From GCA-2746795 sp964643965 (GTDB taxonomy: Bacteria > Chloroflexota > Anaerolineae > Promineifilales > Promineifilaceae), in the NCBI GenBank assembly GCA_964643965.1, contig CAZXVH010000117.1:1-15755 (forward strand): 15,755 nucleotides of DNA, read 5' to 3'. Below, in pieces: positions 1 to 6,810 of this stretch. The first letter of the stretch is position 1, and each line of letters starts with the position of its first letter. The translations under genes were made by a program, and so were the position numbers. Under the pieces are notes generated by a model. The model saw only the letters and a program-made list of their open reading frames with translations. It searched no databases and was not told the origin of the DNA.

Positions 1-336
1 ATTTATGACTGGCGCTATTCTGGATGTGAACGGCGCCTCTTATTTGCGCTCGTAATATCCACCCTACAGCCCAATTTTCTTCGTAAATCGAACATCCTTT
101 CTCGAAACACGCTGTTGTGGTTGGCGGCCGAACATTCCTGCCAGGGCTACCTATCTCCCCATTTCAATCAATTTGAATCCTTTTCTCTTCTTTTACGTTT
201 CCTTCAGTAGAATCAAGGCAATCTATACTCGCTGTGGCCGCATCTCAGTCCCGAAGGGCTGCTTTCTGACCGTGCCACCTCTGGCCAAAATGTCAGATTA
301 TGCCCGTTGCGAGTATAAAAAAGGATCCCTATAGCT
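1..336. other. Intergenic region without a convincing gene
   Basis: I find no ORF with coding character here. A short minus-strand ORF over 213-401 overlaps the start of the sigma factor gene and matches no family I know. Positions 1-200 are AT-rich with pyrimidine runs and show no clear repeat or terminator. The right part holds an inverted repeat (224-232 with 309-317) and the Shine-Dalgarno sequence AAGGA (321-325) of the next gene. I could not identify a convincing -35/-10 pair for the sigma operon; TATACT at 224-229 is a possible -10 but lacks a good -35. Confidence 0.6.
224..317 (+). promoter_or_regulatory. Candidate structured leader or operator before the ECF sigma gene
   Basis: TATACTCGC (224-232) and GCGAGTATA (309-317) are a perfect 9-bp inverted repeat. 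The right arm ends directly against the A-rich Shine-Dalgarno stretch (317-325) of the sigma gene. Between the arms, GTGGC (234-238) can pair with GCCAC (274-278), and CAGTCC with GGGCTG (247-262) around a CGAA loop. If transcribed, this could fold into a closed element beside the ribosome binding site. Alternatively the two arms could be protein-binding half-sites. It matches no known riboswitch family that I recognise. Confidence 0.3.
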
Positions 337-885
337 GTGCTAGATTCACAAAAAGAACGTGTACTTATCCAACGCGCCCAACAAGGTGATACCAACGCCA
401 TTGGCGCTTTATACGACGCATATCAGCCCCATATCTTCCGCTTTGTCTGGTCACGCATCGGTCATCAGCAGATAGCCGAAGATCTTACCGGAGAAATTTT
501 TATTAGGATGGTAACGAAGCTGGCGCATTACAAAATAAACGACACCCCGTTCCGGGCATGGTTGTATCGCATCGCCCGTAATCTGGTCATTGATGAATAT
601 CGCCAGCAGAAAGGGCAAACGGCCGTTCCCCTTCAGGATGTAGAAATGATGATACCTGTAAACCAAAATCTTGATACCATCACCGAAACCCATCTCACGT
701 TTGAGAAAGTGCAGATGGCCCTCACCCAGATCGACACCCACCAGCGTGAAGTGGTTGAACTCCGTTTTCTGGGGGGCCTGTCCCTGCAAGAGGTGGCAGA
801 CTCCCTTGATATTTCCTTACCCGCCACAAAATCATTGCAACATCGCGGTTTAAAAGCATTGCGGGTTGCGCTGCAAGAGGCATAA
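337..885 (+). CDS. ECF-type RNA polymerase sigma factor (sigma-70 family)
   Basis: This 182-residue protein has the size and two-domain layout of an extracytoplasmic-function sigma factor. Residues about 25-92 form sigma region 2 (core binding and -10 recognition), with the conserved FRAWLYRIARNLVIDEYR stretch at 72-89. Residues about 123-178 form region 4, with a helix-turn-helix at about 150-170 (SLQEVADSLDISLPATKSL) for -35 recognition. The start is GTG at 337, with AAGGA at 321-325 and an 11-nt spacer. The next gene begins 2 bp after the stop, so the two are almost certainly co-transcribed, and that partner carries a FecR domain, the usual regulator of such sigma factors. It probably drives a cell-envelope response regulon; the signal and targets cannot be read from sequence. 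One AACGGCCGTT copy lies at 618-627. Confidence 0.93.
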   Translation: MLDSQKERVLIQRAQQGDTNAIGALYDAYQPHIFRFVWSRIGHQQIAEDLTGEIFIRMVTKLAHYKINDTPFRAWLYRIARNLVIDEYRQQKGQTAVPLQDVEMMIPVNQNLDTITETHLTFEKVQMALTQIDTHQREVVELRFLGGLSLQEVADSLDISLPATKSLQHRGLKALRVALQEA

Positions 886-887
886 TC

Positions 888-3260
888 ATGAGTAAAACCG
901 ACGACTTATTCCAACAACGACTTGAACAATTTGAGAACGGCGCTTCTCTGGCAGAATGCCTGTCCGGGCTGCCGCCAGAGGAAGCGGCGCTGCTGCAACT
1001 GGCCGTGCAGCTACGAGAATTTGAAGCGCCCAGTCCGGCCGCTGCCAACATCGCTGCGCAGCGCGCCGCTGTGTTGGCGGTCTCTAACCCATCGAACGAG
1101 CAAACCACACTGGCCGGATTTTGGCTCTTTTTGAAGAGCTTATTTGCTACCCCAGCGCGTCAGGCAGGCGCTTTTGCGCTGGCGGCCGTTATGGTCATTG
1201 CGCTGCTGTTGTGGGTAAACCAACCGGACGGGTTAGAAACAGAGTTGGCGCAAGATATGATAAAGGAAACGGCCGTTGCCTTCAACAATGATGATTCAGA
1301 AAGCAGCGCGGACCAGGAAACGGCTGAAATCGCCGCCATCGCCGCTGAACCCACGCCAGACTCGACCATAACCACTTTCCTGCCCATTCTTTCCGCCGCC
1401 TTGCCCACTGGCCCCCATCTGGCATCTCTGACCGATGTGCAAGGCTTTGTACAAGTGCAAGAAGCCGGGGGAGATTGGCAAACCGTCACCGGCACAGCAG
1501 CCGTGGCGGCCGGCGCTCAAATTCGTACCGGCACTCTTTCCAGCGCCAAACTCACTTTTTTCGACAACAGCCAGGCGCATTTAGGCCCTGATTCTGGTCT
1601 CACCATTGAACAATTAGACGCCAAACAACCCGACGATGGTTTTCGCACCGTCTTACTCAGCCAATGGCAAGGTGAAAGCAGCCACAGCGTACAATTCCGT
1701 CATGACGGCGGCTCCCGCTATGAAGTACGCACACCGGATGGTTCCGGCGTCGCTCGTGGGACGCAGTTTCAGGTGGCGGTATCGCCGGAGCAGTTCTCCC
1801 GCATTTCTGTGACAGAAGGGCGCGTGGATGTCAGCGGCAGCGGGCGCACTGTTTCGGTCGCAGCCGGTTCACTCACTACCATTCCCGCCAACGAACCGCC
1901 CTCTACACCCGCCTTCATCATTACCGGGCAGGGCGAACTCAGCGCCAAAGGGGATACCTGGATCATCGCTGGGCAACCGTTTGTGGTAAACAGCGATACT
2001 GTTATTGTAGGCGATCCTGAGATTGGCGATATTGTCTTTGTCAGCGGCTATCTGGCAGGTGATGGACAAAACGTGGCCAATCGTATTGAGTTGGTGCGCC
2101 CGTCTCCGCTCAGCCAATTTACCCTTACCGGCATCGTCACCGAGATGGGCGCCGCCGCCTGGGTGGTGGCCGGACAAACGATTCTGCTAAATGACGAAAC
2201 CGAGATAGATGACACGATTATCCTCAACGATAAGGTGCGTGTCACCGGTATGATTGAAGCAAATGGCGCTCTCCGTGCGACCGCTATTGACCGCCTGCTA
2301 GACAGTGAAGGTTATCCATTTGTCTTTACCGGCGTGGTGCAAACAATGGCAGATGAGTTGTGGCAAATTTCGGGGATGGCGATTAGCGTGAATGTGGAAA
2401 CGGCCGTTTCCGCAAACATTCAAGTGGGTGACATCGTGCGCGTGACCGGTCTGATTCTGCCAGACCAAACCTGGTTGGCGACAGCCATCGACCTGGTGGA
2501 ACCGGGGACAGCTGCTTTTACCATCTCAGGTCCGGTGCAGAACATGTCTCCCTGGCAGGTCGCCGGACGCCAGTTTGAAACCCATGCTCAAACCCTGATT
2601 GACGCGGGCATTCAAGTGGGGGATCAGGTGCGCGTGACCGGCCGCATTATAGCCGACGGGACCTGGGTAGCCGATCAGATCGAATTGGTAGACGAAGATT
2701 ACTTGATGGAAATCATCTTCGCCGGCATCGTGGACAGCATCGACCCCTGGGTTGTTAATGGACTGCCGCTGACAACCAACGACGACGCCTCTATTGACGA
2801 CGAAATTCAAATTGGCGATTTGGTGCGTGTCTCCGCCCGTATTCGTACAGACGGCAGTTGGCTGGCGATACGAATTGACCGGCTTTCTGGGGCTGTGGAT
2901 GAAGGCTGCTTCTCGATAACGGCCGTTGTCACCCAAATCGGCAGCGGCGTCCTCACATTGAGTAATGGCAGCACCCTAAACATGGCTGAAGTTGAGATTG
3001 AAGGCGATCTGCAGGTAGGCAGCGTTGTCCTGATTATCGCATGCGTGGCCGAAGATGGAACTATCCAAATTCAACAAATCATTGTTTTATACACTCCCGT
3101 CATTTCACCCACCCCTACCCCGCGGCCCGATGACAACAACGGCGGCAATGTGACAATCTGCCACAAACCCGGCTCCCCCGCTCAACAAACAAAAACTGTG
3201 CCGCAATCCGCCTTAGGTGGGCATCTGGGGCATGGCGACACCCTGGGCGCCTGCCCCTAA
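888..3260 (+). CDS. Membrane FecR-domain sensor with six DUF5666-like repeats (probable anti-sigma partner)
   Basis: This 790-residue protein is encoded 2 bp after the sigma factor. Residues 1-90 are soluble and probably cytoplasmic; residues about 93-110 are a single membrane helix. An acidic linker (about 120-160) leads to a FecR domain at about 183-333, including the GVARGTQFQV signature near 287-296. Six beta-rich repeats of about 60 residues follow (343-403, 411-470, 479-537, 544-602, 610-666, 676-735), each with a W.V.G..., then a (V/I)GD.VRV.G core, which I assign to the DUF5666 family. A Pro/Thr linker (738-748) leads to a tail with Cys758, His759, His779, His782 and Cys789. FecR proteins are known to transmit envelope signals to ECF sigma factors. 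I infer that the N-terminal part binds the sigma factor, though it shows no standard zinc-anti-sigma motif. The start ATG at 888 is well placed for translational coupling. Confidence 0.85.
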   Translation: MSKTDDLFQQRLEQFENGASLAECLSGLPPEEAALLQLAVQLREFEAPSPAAANIAAQRAAVLAVSNPSNEQTTLAGFWLFLKSLFATPARQAGAFALAAVMVIALLLWVNQPDGLETELAQDMIKETAVAFNNDDSESSADQETAEIAAIAAEPTPDSTITTFLPILSAALPTGPHLASLTDVQGFVQVQEAGGDWQTVTGTAAVAAGAQIRTGTLSSAKLTFFDNSQAHLGPDSGLTIEQLDAKQPDDGFRTVLLSQWQGESSHSVQFRHDGGSRYEVRTPDGSGVARGTQFQVAVSPEQFSRISVTEGRVDVSGSGRTVSVAAGSLTTIPANEPPSTPAFIITGQGELSAKGDTWIIAGQPFVVNSDTVIVGDPEIGDIVFVSGYLAGDGQNVANRIELVRPSPLSQFTLTGIVTEMGAAAWVVAGQTILLNDETEIDDTIILNDKVRVTGMIEANGALRATAIDRLLDSEGYPFVFTGVVQTMADELWQISGMAISVNVETAVSANIQVGDIVRVTGLILPDQTWLATAIDLVEPGTAAFTISGPVQNMSPWQVAGRQFETHAQTLIDAGIQVGDQVRVTGRIIADGTWVADQIELVDEDYLMEIIFAGIVDSIDPWVVNGLPLTTNDDASIDDEIQIGDLVRVSARIRTDGSWLAIRIDRLSGAVDEGCFSITAVVTQIGSGVLTLSNGSTLNMAEVEIEGDLQVGSVVLIIACVAEDGTIQIQQIIVLYTPVISPTPTPRPDDNNGGNVTICHKPGSPAQQTKTVPQSALGGHLGHGDTLGACP

Positions 3261-3289
3261 CTGGACGGCTCAAACAAAAAAAGGATGCT

Positions 3290-3329
3290 AAAAAAGGGGG
3301 AAGCACTTTTATAAAAGCGCTTCCCCCTT
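3290..3329 (-). terminator. Rho-independent terminator of the EAD-like gene, possibly bidirectional
   Basis: An 18+18 nt inverted repeat (3294-3329) lies between the convergent genes. Read on the minus strand it is fully paired except for one G-U wobble and is followed by a T6 run (complement of A6 at 3290-3295). Read on the plus strand the same position is an A-C mismatch and no good T-run follows. The site is therefore built mainly for the minus-strand gene at 3348-3680, though it may also slow plus-strand transcripts of the sigma/FecR operon. Confidence 0.85.
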
Positions 3330-3347
3330 GTCGATACTTTCATACTT

Positions 3348-3680
3348 TTAATCTATTTGAATAGCCAATTCATCTGTGATACCGGGATGAATTTTTTGGC
3401 ACGCTTCAAGCAATTGAGGTAAACGGCCGTTTTTGTCACAGTGATCAATCAACGCAATCAAACCTTCCAACTTGAGGTACGGCCGATCCAGACCAAAGCG
3501 ACCAGGCATCAGCCGTAGCTCCACACACAGCGCCAACAAATCATACTGGCTAAACGCCTCGTTCAGCCGAATACACAGCAGCGCCAGGTTCACGCCCTCT
3601 GTGGCCTGCGTCTCTTTGGCTGAATAATGCGGCTTAAAATTGGTATGATAGGATTGACTTAAGTTGATGGGGTCTGCCAT
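3348..3680 (-). CDS. Small stand-alone protein with an effector-associated-domain (EAD)-like helical domain
   Basis: This 110-residue protein has no signal peptide or membrane helix. Residues about 38-104 show the pattern of the small helical effector-associated domains: a hydrophobic helix with LLALCVEL (48-55), a central Gly/Arg-rich turn, a Leu-rich helix with EGLIALIDHC (72-81), and the closing NGRLPQLLEACQKIHPGI. In the known families such death-fold-like domains act as adaptors between NTPase sensors and effectors of bacterial conflict systems, and usually occur fused to an effector. Here the domain stands alone, with a good Shine-Dalgarno (GGAGGA, 5 nt before the ATG), a consensus promoter (3727-3755) and its own terminator. 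No effector or sensor partner lies next to it. The family assignment is by eye; residues 1-35 are unassigned. It carries one AACGGCCGTT (3422-3431). Confidence 0.7.
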   Translation of the reverse strand: MADPINLSQSYHTNFKPHYSAKETQATEGVNLALLCIRLNEAFSQYDLLALCVELRLMPGRFGLDRPYLKLEGLIALIDHCDKNGRLPQLLEACQKIHPGITDELAIQID

Positions 3681-3726
3681 ATCTTCCTCCCGATGACATC
3701 ATAGACAATAAAGATTATCGAGAAGG

Positions 3727-3755
3727 ATTATAGCACGTATGTTCTGTTATTTCAA
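3727..3755 (-). promoter_or_regulatory. Consensus sigma-70-type promoter of the EAD-like gene
   Basis: On the minus strand there is TTGAAA (complement of 3750-3755), a 17-bp spacer and TATAAT (complement of 3727-3732). The -10 lies about 46 bp upstream of the ATG at 3680. It is the best-matched promoter in the window and suggests steady expression by the housekeeping sigma factor, independent of the glycosylphosphotransferase gene upstream. Confidence 0.8.
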
Positions 3756-3806
3756 TTAATTATGGCTTTTGAGGGCGGTTGCAGATTTTGTTGATGTGGG
3801 GGACGC

Positions 3807-5339
3807 CTACTGCTTGCTTTTCACAGCTTGTTGGGGGGCAGCGGCGGATTTGCCATTCACGGGCGTCGCCTCTCCATTCTTCTCGTGGGTAGTAATCACT
3901 TCAGATGGTTTCATCTCTGTTTGCTGACGTTCCTTATTCCGCCGGTCAAGGATTTGCCACACCGTACGTATGATAATCTTAATATCCAGCAGCACTGACC
4001 AGTTTTCAGAATACCACAAATCATATTTGGTGCGTTCCATAATGGAGGTATCACCGCGCAAGCCATTCACCTGCGCCCAGCCCGTCATGCCCCCCTTCTC
4101 CCGATGGCGATCCATATAGCGGGGCACAATGCGCCGAAACTGAGCCACATAATGCGCCTGCTCCGGCCGGGGACCCACCAGGCTCATCTCACCCAAGAAA
4201 ACATTGATGAGATTAGGCAGTTCATCCACTTCAATTTGGCGCAGCAGCCGGCCGATTTTGGTTTGGCGTGGATCATCTGTCATCGTCCAGCCCGGCCCGT
4301 GTTTTTCGGCGTCGGTACGCATAGAGCGGAACTTCAACATCCAAAACGGCTTGCCATCCAAACCCATGCGCTCTTGCACAAAAAAGACCGGGCCAGGCGA
4401 CTCCAGTTTGATCAAGATCGCCACAAACAGCATGAGTGGCGCCAGCAAAATCAAGCCAAGTACAGAACCAAAAAAATCAATCCAGCGCTTGAAGATGAGC
4501 AGATAGCCACGCAGGGCAAAATCACGCACCGTCAGCAGCGGCAGGCCGCCTAAATCATCAATCGTGGCCTGTGTGGTCACAAACTGGAAGATGTCGGGGA
4601 ACGTTTTAATGGAAACACGGCCGCGTTCACAATAGGAAATCACACGCACCGTTTCCCGGTGGCCCTTTTCCGGCATGGCTATGATCACCTCATCAATCTG
4701 GAGACGTTCGATCAAATCCGGCAAATCTTCCGGCCGGCCCACCACAGGCACACCGGCCACTTCGCTCAAATCTTCGCCATTAACAATGCCCAACAACTCA
4801 TAGCCTAACTCCGGCCGCCATAGGATACGCTGCACCACAATTTGGGCCATATCGCCTGTACCCACCACCAACAGCCGATCCTGGCCCAGGCCATAACGCC
4901 GTCGCAGCATATTTCGTAGGAATTGATGGGCGATGCGTCCCATCAATAAAAATATAATGGTCAGCAGCCAGGCATATATAATTAAAGTACGCGGAAAGTC
5001 CCGGACAACGTCGTCCCCCTTAAAGATGAAAGTAGAGAAGGCTACCGCCATTAAGATACCAATCGAAACGGCCGCAAAAATGTAATACAATTGGTCAACG
5101 CGAGAAATGGCGCGAGGAAGGTAATACTGCCGGTAGAAAAATAAAACAACCAGGATGCAGATAACTTGCAAACCCATAAGGCCGAAGTAGCTGGGCAAGG
5201 GCGCCGGGCTGTCTAATAATTCCGGCCAGGGAATCGCCACTCTTAGCTTGTATGCCAGAATGAAGCTCACGCATATCAATATTGCATCCAGCACAACTAG
5301 AGAAACGGTATAGATTGTGCGTATTCTTTGGTTATTCAT
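3807..5339 (-). CDS. Exopolysaccharide polyprenyl glycosylphosphotransferase (undecaprenyl-phosphate sugar-1-phosphate transferase)
   Basis: The 510-residue protein fits the WbaP/WcaJ-like group, which moves a sugar-1-phosphate from a nucleotide sugar to undecaprenyl phosphate at the inner membrane, the first step of exopolysaccharide or O-antigen repeat assembly. Four N-terminal membrane helices (about 8-31, 51-69, 84-105, 117-135) are followed by a Rossmann-like domain with VVGTGDMAQ (158-166), a fifth helix or membrane re-entrant segment (about 288-312), and the bacterial sugar transferase domain with KFRSMRTDA (336-344), EVDELPNLINV (370-380), SLVGPRPE (386-393) and TGWAQVNGLRGD (419-430). 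These motifs are intact. Residues after about 465 are a charged, probably disordered tail not typical of the family. No glycosyltransferase cluster surrounds it. The sugar specificity cannot be told. The ATG has only a weak AGAGAC before it. This gene has no exact AACGGCCGTT copy. Confidence 0.93.
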   Translation of the reverse strand: MNNQRIRTIYTVSLVVLDAILICVSFILAYKLRVAIPWPELLDSPAPLPSYFGLMGLQVICILVVLFFYRQYYLPRAISRVDQLYYIFAAVSIGILMAVAFSTFIFKGDDVVRDFPRTLIIYAWLLTIIFLLMGRIAHQFLRNMLRRRYGLGQDRLLVVGTGDMAQIVVQRILWRPELGYELLGIVNGEDLSEVAGVPVVGRPEDLPDLIERLQIDEVIIAMPEKGHRETVRVISYCERGRVSIKTFPDIFQFVTTQATIDDLGGLPLLTVRDFALRGYLLIFKRWIDFFGSVLGLILLAPLMLFVAILIKLESPGPVFFVQERMGLDGKPFWMLKFRSMRTDAEKHGPGWTMTDDPRQTKIGRLLRQIEVDELPNLINVFLGEMSLVGPRPEQAHYVAQFRRIVPRYMDRHREKGGMTGWAQVNGLRGDTSIMERTKYDLWYSENWSVLLDIKIIIRTVWQILDRRNKERQQTEMKPSEVITTHEKNGEATPVNGKSAAAPQQAVKSKQ

Positions 5340-5368
5340 TGTCTCTAATGCCTTTTTGACCCGCCCAT

Positions 5369-5396
5369 ATTGTAACAGAGGGCAATTGAGCTACAA
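5369..5396 (-). promoter_or_regulatory. Possible promoter of the glycosylphosphotransferase gene
   Basis: On the minus strand, TTGTAG (complement of 5391-5396), a 16-bp spacer and TACAAT (complement of 5369-5374) give a moderate sigma-70-type match. The predicted transcript start is about 22 nt before the ATG at 5339. Confidence 0.4.
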
Positions 5397-5426
5397 ATAC
5401 GCGATTTCTCAGCGTTAAAGCATCTC

Positions 5427-5455
5427 TTAACCTACGCCAAGAAACTGTTTATACT
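5427..5455 (+). promoter_or_regulatory. Possible promoter of the S41 protease gene
   Basis: TTAACC (5427-5432), a 17-bp spacer and TATACT (5450-5455) make a reasonable sigma-70-type promoter about 50 bp before the ATG at 5507. The gene also has the Shine-Dalgarno GGAGA at 5498-5502, 4 nt before the ATG. Confidence 0.45.
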
Positions 5456-5506
5456 CCTAAGTTAATATGACCTAAATTACAAACCATCTTTTAGTGTGGA
5501 GAACTT

Positions 5507-6730
5507 ATGAAATCACGCACCGTAACTCTTAGCAGCATCTTGTTTTTCTCTTTGATCGCCTTTGGTTTTGGCTATTTTTTAGGGCAATCTCCCTGGGCGC
5601 CCTACGCTCTTTTTGGGGCGCCGACAAGTACGCCGGCTGAAGCCAAAGAAACATTTGCCCCTTTTTGGGAAGTGTGGTCGCTTGTGCATACTCGTTATTA
5701 TGACCTGCCGGTGGATGATACCCTGTTAGCGGAAGGCGCCATTGATGGCATGTTGGCGGCGCTGGGGGATGATCATACGCGCTATCTCTCGCCGGCCGAT
5801 GAAGAAGCGGCGCGGCAGTCGATGTCTGGCGAGTTCCAGGGCATTGGCGCAGAGGTGGAATCCCGAGACGATTTTATCACGGTGGTTTCGCCCATTGAAG
5901 GCTCCCCGGCCGAAGCGGCTGGGCTGCTGCCCGGCGATCATTTATTGCAAGCGGATGGGGTGGACCTGACAGGCATGGATGTGGTGGATGCAGCGGCGTT
6001 GGTGCGCGGTCCGGCGGGAACGGCCGTTCTCCTGTTAGTGCAGCGCGGCGAGGAACAGTTTGAACTAGAAATCGTGCGGGATGTGGTGGCGCTTAAAAGT
6101 GTGCGCAGTGAAATGCGGGACGATGGGATCGCCTACCTGCGTCTCAACCGTTTCGGCGATAAATCAGCCGCAGAATTAGAAACTGCCCTGGAAGAATTGA
6201 TGGCCGCCCAGCCCAAAGGGCTTATCCTCGATTTGCGTCGCAACCCGGGCGGCAGCCTGGACAGCGCCATCGAGATAGCCGACCAGTTTTTGCCGGAAGG
6301 CATCATTTTGCGGGAACGGTTTGGTGATGAGCGCGAACGGCTGTATGAATCGACCGACAAGGGGCTGGCCGAAGAGATTCCGCTGGTGGTGTTGATAGAT
6401 GAAGGCAGCGCCAGCGCCTCAGAAGTGTTGGCGGGGGCCATTCGGGACGAAAACCGGGGCATCCTGATCGGCCAAACCTCGTTTGGCAAAGGCACGGTGC
6501 AAACATGGCAAGGGTTGAGCAATGGCGGCGGGCTGCGCCTCACCATTGCCCGCTGGCTGACGCCGCAAGCCACCTGGGTGCATAAAGAAGGGCTGGCTCC
6601 AGATTATTTCATCCCCCTGCCAGAATTTGAACCAGGCGCAGAATTGGAGGATACGCAGCTGCAAGCGGCGGTGGATTATTTATCGGGCGAGGAGATTATC
6701 AGTGTGCCACCTGAAATTAGTGAACAGTGA
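5507..6730 (+). CDS. C-terminal processing peptidase, S41 family (CtpA-like), membrane-anchored
   Basis: This 407-residue protein begins with a signal anchor (about 8-25), so the rest should lie outside the cytoplasmic membrane. A helical S41 N-terminal part (about 45-105) precedes a PDZ domain (about 112-193, with GLLPGDHLLQADG). The protease core follows, with GLILDLRRNPGG (238-249), EGSASASEVLAGA (299-311) and TSFGKGTVQ (324-332). Ser303 and Lys328 are 25 residues apart, as in the Ser/Lys catalytic pair of Tsp/CtpA, and Gln332 is also conserved. Such enzymes cleave near the C-termini of envelope proteins. The gene is divergent from the glycosylphosphotransferase gene and convergent with recN. 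Its last codons, GAA CAG TGA, are the first 7-bp unit of the repeat array that follows. Confidence 0.95.
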   Translation: MKSRTVTLSSILFFSLIAFGFGYFLGQSPWAPYALFGAPTSTPAEAKETFAPFWEVWSLVHTRYYDLPVDDTLLAEGAIDGMLAALGDDHTRYLSPADEEAARQSMSGEFQGIGAEVESRDDFITVVSPIEGSPAEAAGLLPGDHLLQADGVDLTGMDVVDAAALVRGPAGTAVLLLVQRGEEQFELEIVRDVVALKSVRSEMRDDGIAYLRLNRFGDKSAAELETALEELMAAQPKGLILDLRRNPGGSLDSAIEIADQFLPEGIILRERFGDERERLYESTDKGLAEEIPLVVLIDEGSASASEVLAGAIRDENRGILIGQTSFGKGTVQTWQGLSNGGGLRLTIARWLTPQATWVHKEGLAPDYFIPLPEFEPGAELEDTQLQAAVDYLSGEEIISVPPEISEQ

Positions 6731-6763
6731 TCAGTGTACAGTTTACAGTTTACAGTTTACAGT
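6722..6763 (+). repeat. 7-bp tandem array at the 3' end of the S41 gene
   Basis: There are six units of period 7, all ending in CAGT: GAACAGT, GATCAGT, GTACAGT, then TTACAGT three times. The first unit contains the last two codons of the S41 gene and runs into its TGA stop (6728-6730). It resembles, in size and placement, the short tandemly repeated heptamers known from cyanobacteria. Confidence 0.9.
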
Positions 6764-6775
6764 AGGTCCTCTCGA

Positions 6776-6810
6776 TTGACTGCTGACTGTTCACTGTTTA
6801 CTGTTTACTG
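6776..6810 (-). repeat. 7-bp tandem array at the 3' end of recN
   Basis: Five units of period 7 on the plus strand (TTGACTG, CTGACTG, TTCACTG, TTTACTG, TTTACTG). Read in the recN direction they are CAGTAAA/CAGTGAA units. The recN stop TAA is the complement of 6798-6800, inside a unit, and the last residues Ser-Lys-Gln of RecN are repeat-encoded. Confidence 0.9.

Noticed and set aside
225..300. T-box-like sequence (GGTGGCAC...) or a 4.5S-RNA-like stretch on the minus strand
   Set aside because: The T-box core is incomplete, no terminator follows and no aminoacyl-tRNA synthetase or amino-acid gene lies downstream in the window. The SRP RNA core is absent too.
213..401. Minus-strand ORF of 62 residues before the sigma factor
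   Set aside because: It overlaps the start of the sigma gene, has many Ser/Arg/Trp without a domain pattern, and has no good ribosome site.
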